NCBI GenBank assembly: GCA_021159785.1
Contig: JAGHDU010000144.1
Span: 1-7,886, forward strand
Source: Staphylothermus sp.
Lineage (GTDB): Archaea; Thermoproteota; Thermoprotei_A; Sulfolobales; Desulfurococcaceae
Direction of reading: 5' to 3'
Length of the DNA stretch: 7,886 nucleotides
Each line of letters starts with the position of its first letter. The stretch's first letter is position 1. This document shows, piece by piece, positions 5,499 to 7,886 of the stretch. The notes beneath the pieces were generated by a model. It worked only from the letters and a program-made list of their open reading frames with translations. It was not told the origin of the DNA and did no database searches. The translations under genes were made by a program, and so were the position numbers.

Positions 5499-7597
5499 TG
5501 CGTACACATTGTATGGGATAGTTGTTTTGTTAATTCCCGTATACATTTATTCAGCTCATTAATTATTGTCTCGGGGTTCTCCTTAGTAATCCCTGATATT
5601 TCTACTATTGTCTTTCCTTGCAGGATCCTTGCTATTGCTAGGTGTCTACATTTCTCAGATAAATCGATGAATTGGGTTTTATCAATATGTTTTACGATGA
5701 TATCTATTATTGCCTCGTAGTATTCATTTAAGTCTTCAATATACCTCCTCAGTCTAATACAGTCAAGTCCCTGTGGTGAGTTATTAATGCCTTTTTGTTC
5801 TAGGAAACTGTTTATACTATCTATTTTTTCAATACCTAGGTCTCTGAAGAGTATGTGTGATGTATACCTTGTTTTCTGGTACAGAGTTGTTGCTGCGGCA
5901 AGTACTATGTTCTCCGATGATTTGTTAAGAGGTTTAATGACTGCTACGTTTTTCTCTCCAGTTACCTTGTTGTATCTTGGACTGATGTATATGGGATAAT
6001 AATCGTTCTTTAACCAGAAATTAATTGTCTGGAACCCAGAGAATATTGCTCCAACACTATCTATATTGTTCCTCTTTGCTTCATCTTCTATGTTCTTAAG
6101 GAGTATTGAACCGTATCCTTTCCTCTGTAGAGGAGGAGTTATTGCTATTCTTACAATTCTCCATAGTTCATGTTTTCTTGGCTTATGATACTGTACCACA
6201 CCTAGTCTTTCGAGTAATTTATTGAGAATGTTCTTTTCACTTTCATCTAATTTTTCTGGTCTTATCTGTGCTACTCCGATTACATGGTCTTTTATCGTTA
6301 AAGCTCTTATTTTGAATACATTTGTGTCTAGAAGTAGGACTAGGTCATCTGGTTCATTTCTGTAATGAGCTGTGACGAGTAGTCCATATGTTTTTCTGAG
6401 CAATTCATAGTTGTTTATAAGTTCATCTACGCTGATTTCTATATATTTCAGTTCATAGTTCTTTATTTCTTCGTAGTTTATCTCGGGTGGTTCTGCATCT
6501 AAGTGGAATAGTCTATAGAGGGTTTTTTCTAATGGGTCATTCGGGTAGTATCTTATGGGTAATCTTAGTTTTACAGTCATGGTTTTCTTCATCAATTCTT
6601 CTATGTATTTTAGAAGAACTCTTCCACTGCCTTCGTATCCATGTATAGTTGTTGAGGCCATGATCTTTCCTATTTTGTTATACCATCGACGGACTCTTGC
6701 TACTCCTACACCTGCTGCTTCATCTACTAGAAGTGGTTTATTGTGTTTAGTTTCAGTTACTTTCCATGGTTTAACGTATTTTATTGTGCTCTTTCCGGTA
6801 CTGACGCTTGTTATTAAACCATTTTTCTCATATGTTACTACGTAATTTATTCCAAGAGCATCGAGGCCTTTGGTGAGCATCTTATAGAATGATTGTATAG
6901 ATTCAAGATTCCTCGATGTAATGATAAATATGCCGTTGTTCCTTGCGAGTATGTATGCTCCATATAATCCTAGGATACTGCTTTTTCCTCTACCTCTGTC
7001 ACCGTGTAGTAGGAGCATTTTGTATTTGCGGCTATATAGGAAAGTTGGTAGGATTTTTAGTGCTTTTGCTTGTTCATTGTTTTTAGCCAACTTAGCTAGT
7101 TTCTTAATGTATTTATCACTACTAGCTACTGTAGGTGGTGGAGGCTCTATTGGTTTCTCCTTCTTATATCTATGACTAACTATTTTGTTATTCATTATTA
7201 GTACATGATTTTCGCTCTTAATCACAATATTGTAGAAGTATTTCCCAAAAGGTGTTTCTAATAATTTCTCGGGAATCAATAGAATATAGTATCCTCCCTT
7301 GTTAACGTATTCCGTTGATAAAGCTAATAGGTTTCCTGGCCAGCCCGTTGCACCATATAGTGATAATACGACGTTGTCGAATTCTGTTCCAAGAAGTTTA
7401 TGTGCTTCTGCGAAATTTACTGTCCTGCTACATGGCACGTTGTATTTCTCGAACATAGTTTTATCAGCGTATTTACTGATGCAGAGGGTATTCTCTCCGA
7501 TGCTATTGAGGCTTAGATCGTTTTCTCCAATAACTATTACGAGGCACCGCCAACCCTTCTCAACGCATTTTATCAAGTACTTATCTAATTCAGACAT
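5495..7597 (-). CDS. tmcA: RNA cytidine acetyltransferase TmcA (ac4C-forming)
   Basis: This 700-residue protein has the TmcA/Kre33/NAT10 layout. An N-terminal domain (about 1-145) is followed by a linker with EPPPP (151-155) and a RecD-like helicase/ATPase domain with Walker A GDRGRGKS at 199-206, Walker B LLVDEAAG at 289-296 and STTIHGYEGSGR at 315-326. Next comes a GNAT acetyltransferase domain (about 400-560) with the acetyl-CoA loop QRKGYG at 491-496 in RIVRIAITPPLQRKGYG, and a helical tRNA-binding tail (about 560-700). The enzyme uses acetyl-CoA and ATP to make N4-acetylcytidine. In bacteria the target is the wobble base of elongator tRNA-Met; in Thermococcus ac4C is widespread in rRNA and tRNA and helps growth at high temperature. 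It is single-gene in this window, with a TATA box upstream, and its 3' end overlaps the MscS gene by 4 nt. No key motif appears lost. Confidence 0.93.
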   Translation of the reverse strand: MSELDKYLIKCVEKGWRCLVIVIGENDLSLNSIGENTLCISKYADKTMFEKYNVPCSRTVNFAEAHKLLGTEFDNVVLSLYGATGWPGNLLALSTEYVNKGGYYILLIPEKLLETPFGKYFYNIVIKSENHVLIMNNKIVSHRYKKEKPIEPPPPTVASSDKYIKKLAKLAKNNEQAKALKILPTFLYSRKYKMLLLHGDRGRGKSSILGLYGAYILARNNGIFIITSRNLESIQSFYKMLTKGLDALGINYVVTYEKNGLITSVSTGKSTIKYVKPWKVTETKHNKPLLVDEAAGVGVARVRRWYNKIGKIMASTTIHGYEGSGRVLLKYIEELMKKTMTVKLRLPIRYYPNDPLEKTLYRLFHLDAEPPEINYEEIKNYELKYIEISVDELINNYELLRKTYGLLVTAHYRNEPDDLVLLLDTNVFKIRALTIKDHVIGVAQIRPEKLDESEKNILNKLLERLGVVQYHKPRKHELWRIVRIAITPPLQRKGYGSILLKNIEDEAKRNNIDSVGAIFSGFQTINFWLKNDYYPIYISPRYNKVTGEKNVAVIKPLNKSSENIVLAAATTLYQKTRYTSHILFRDLGIEKIDSINSFLEQKGINNSPQGLDCIRLRRYIEDLNEYYEAIIDIIVKHIDKTQFIDLSEKCRHLAIARILQGKTIVEISGITKENPETIINELNKCIRELTKQLSHTMCTH

Positions 7598-7654
7598 TCA
7601 TAAGCCCCAGGATAGCAGGTATACTCTTTAACAATAATTGGAATTTGTATAATC

Positions 7655-7664
7655 TTTTATAAAA
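7655..7664. promoter_or_regulatory. Symmetric TATA box upstream of tmcA
   Basis: TTTTATAAAA is a perfect palindrome and the best TATA-like sequence in the intergenic region. In the tmcA direction it predicts transcription starting near 7633, about 36 nt before the ATG, with GGGG at 7605-7608 as a weak ribosome site. A weaker candidate, GTATAC at 7619-7624, would give a leaderless tmcA transcript. Being symmetric, the box could also fire rightwards with a start near 7688, just before the short ORF at 7710. Confidence 0.5.
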
Positions 7665-7709
7665 TGTTAAAGTACACAATACATATTTTGGAGAAAACTG
7701 GGAGTAAAT

Positions 7710-7778
7710 ATGATAAAATTAGTGATCACTTGGAGTGAATTAATAATTAACTCCATCGTGATAACTGTTTCTTGTTAA
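7710..7778 (+). CDS. Possible 22-codon small protein or leader peptide
   Basis: An ATG at 7710 opens a 22-codon frame ending in TAA at 7776-7778; it begins MIKLVITWSEL and ends in IVITVSC. GGGAG at 7700-7704 lies 5 nt before the ATG, and the symmetric TATA box at 7655-7664 is at a distance giving a leader of about 20 nt. The peptide is mostly hydrophobic, with Lys near the start and Cys at the end, so it could be membrane-associated or a leader peptide. The frame coincides with a strong hairpin (7725-7762), which may be the real functional element. A frame this short can easily arise by chance, and the peptide resembles nothing I recognise. Confidence 0.2.
   Translation: MIKLVITWSELIINSIVITVSC
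7725..7762. repeat. Long imperfect hairpin (14 pairs)
   Basis: ATCAC (7725-7729) pairs with GTGAT (7758-7762). After a small internal loop, GGAGT (7732-7736) pairs with ACTCC (7750-7754) and, past one G-A mismatch, AATT pairs with AATT around a 3-nt loop (7742-7744). The left arm also belongs to a perfect DNA palindrome, AGTGATCACT (7721-7730). It could be a regulator-binding site, an RNA structure, or part of a terminator for a gene entering from the right on the minus strand, since T-rich sequence follows it in that direction. Confidence 0.6.
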
Positions 7779-7804
7779 AATACAATAATCGTTTGATCGA
7801 TGCG

Positions 7805-7875
7805 GGTGATAGGGTAGTTAATCACCAATTAACTTTCCAGGAGGGAAGTTAATCCCCAGATCCCCCAACCCCTCC
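7805..7875. repeat. Overlapping inverted repeats with alternative pairings
   Basis: An 11-pair hairpin (one G-T pair) spans 7828-7853 with the 4-nt loop AGGA. Its left arm ATTAAC (7828-7833) can instead pair with GTTAAT at 7817-7822 around the loop CACCA. Further competing pairs are GGTGAT (7805-7810) with ATCACC (7821-7826) and GGAGGG (7840-7845) with CCCTCC (7870-7875). Such mutually exclusive pairings are typical of structured or switching RNA, but they also fit tandem operator half-sites. I match it to no known RNA family. Confidence 0.55.
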
Positions 7876-7886
7876 GAAGCTAACGA
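7818..7886 (-). CDS. Possible C-terminal fragment of a minus-strand gene
   Basis: On the minus strand a frame enters from the right edge and stays open for 22 codons before TAA at 7820-7818. It would encode a C-terminus with GLGDLGINFPPGKLIGD. The reading is protein-like, but its codons (TCG, GGG, CTG) are richer in G and C than those of the neighbours, and the other strand gives a similar peptide because of the inverted repeat here. The fragment is not recognised. It could be the end of a gene upstream of tmcA, or chance. Confidence 0.25.
   Translation of the reverse strand, partial: SLASEGLGDLGINFPPGKLIGD

Larger units (their letters stand above)
7598..7886. other. Intergenic region upstream of tmcA, no confident gene
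   Basis: About 290 bases carry no convincing full gene. The tmcA side is AT-rich with the symmetric TATA box. The middle has a short ORF and a long hairpin, and the right end is richer in G and C with overlapping inverted repeats. I looked for tRNA features, C/D-box sRNA (no CTGA D box on either strand) and CRISPR-type direct repeats, and found none. Confidence 0.6.

Noticed and set aside
6555..7175. Plus-strand frames opposite tmcA
   Set aside because: They lie opposite the ATPase motifs of TmcA; hydrophobic composition is the usual product of reading such a gene backwards.
7590..7601. Three-codon upstream ORF (ATG at 7601-7599) overlapping the tmcA start
   Set aside because: It is too short to judge and likely a by-product of the ATGAATG sequence at the start site.
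7822..7884. Plus-strand open frame with a peptide similar to the minus-strand one (INFPGGKLI against INFPPGKLI)
   Set aside because: The similarity follows from the inverted repeat, a stop (TAA at 7819-7821) lies just upstream, and no start codon is present in the frame.
7700..7886. C/D-box small RNA suggested by several TGAT words
   Set aside because: The C-box-like words do not match fully and no CTGA D box is present on either strand of this region.
7801..7886. CRISPR repeat or tRNA at the right end
   Set aside because: There is only one copy of the hairpin, without regularly spaced repeats, and none of the tRNA landmarks such as a T-loop GGTTCGA sequence are present.

Overview
The window looks like chromosomal DNA from a hyperthermophilic crenarchaeon, most likely of the Desulfurococcales (Staphylothermus-like). 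This is inferred from an AT-rich sequence, heavy use of AGG/AGA and ATA codons, TATA-type promoters, tightly packed and overlapping genes, and an archaea-type gene set (Fap7/AK6, a permuted GTPase, DUF1152, DUF432, archaeal TmcA). No rRNA, tRNA, CRISPR array or mobile element was recognised. Eight full genes fill about 7.5 kb.

Left part (about 1-1160): a DUF1152 protein is read leftwards. Its start faces a divergent promoter region shared with a rightward operon. A possible next gene of the leftward operon begins at the extreme left edge.

Rightward operon (1165-3290): a Fap7/AK6-type nucleotide kinase, a circularly permuted RbgA/Nog2-type GTPase and a ThiF/MoeB-like E1 enzyme. Each junction is an 8-nt overlap, so the genes are probably translationally coupled. 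The first two are ribosome-assembly families, for the small and (by homology) large subunit.

Converging on the E1 gene (3299-3834, minus strand) are two small beta-grasp proteins ending in Gly-Gly. They are candidate ubiquitin-like modifiers or sulfur carriers for that E1. This E1 plus two GG-proteins is the most interesting system here, and the E1 appears to lack the usual catalytic cysteine.

Middle right (3883-5498): a DUF432 protein and an MscS-type mechanosensitive channel form a two-gene operon behind a TATA box and a Shine-Dalgarno site. The channel's stop codon overlaps that of the convergent gene tmcA (5495-7597, minus), an RNA cytidine acetyltransferase.

Right end (7598-7886): mostly non-coding. 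It holds the tmcA promoter, a possible 22-codon ORF, a long imperfect hairpin, a cluster of four AGTTAAT words that allow alternative hairpins, and perhaps the 3' end of another minus-strand gene.
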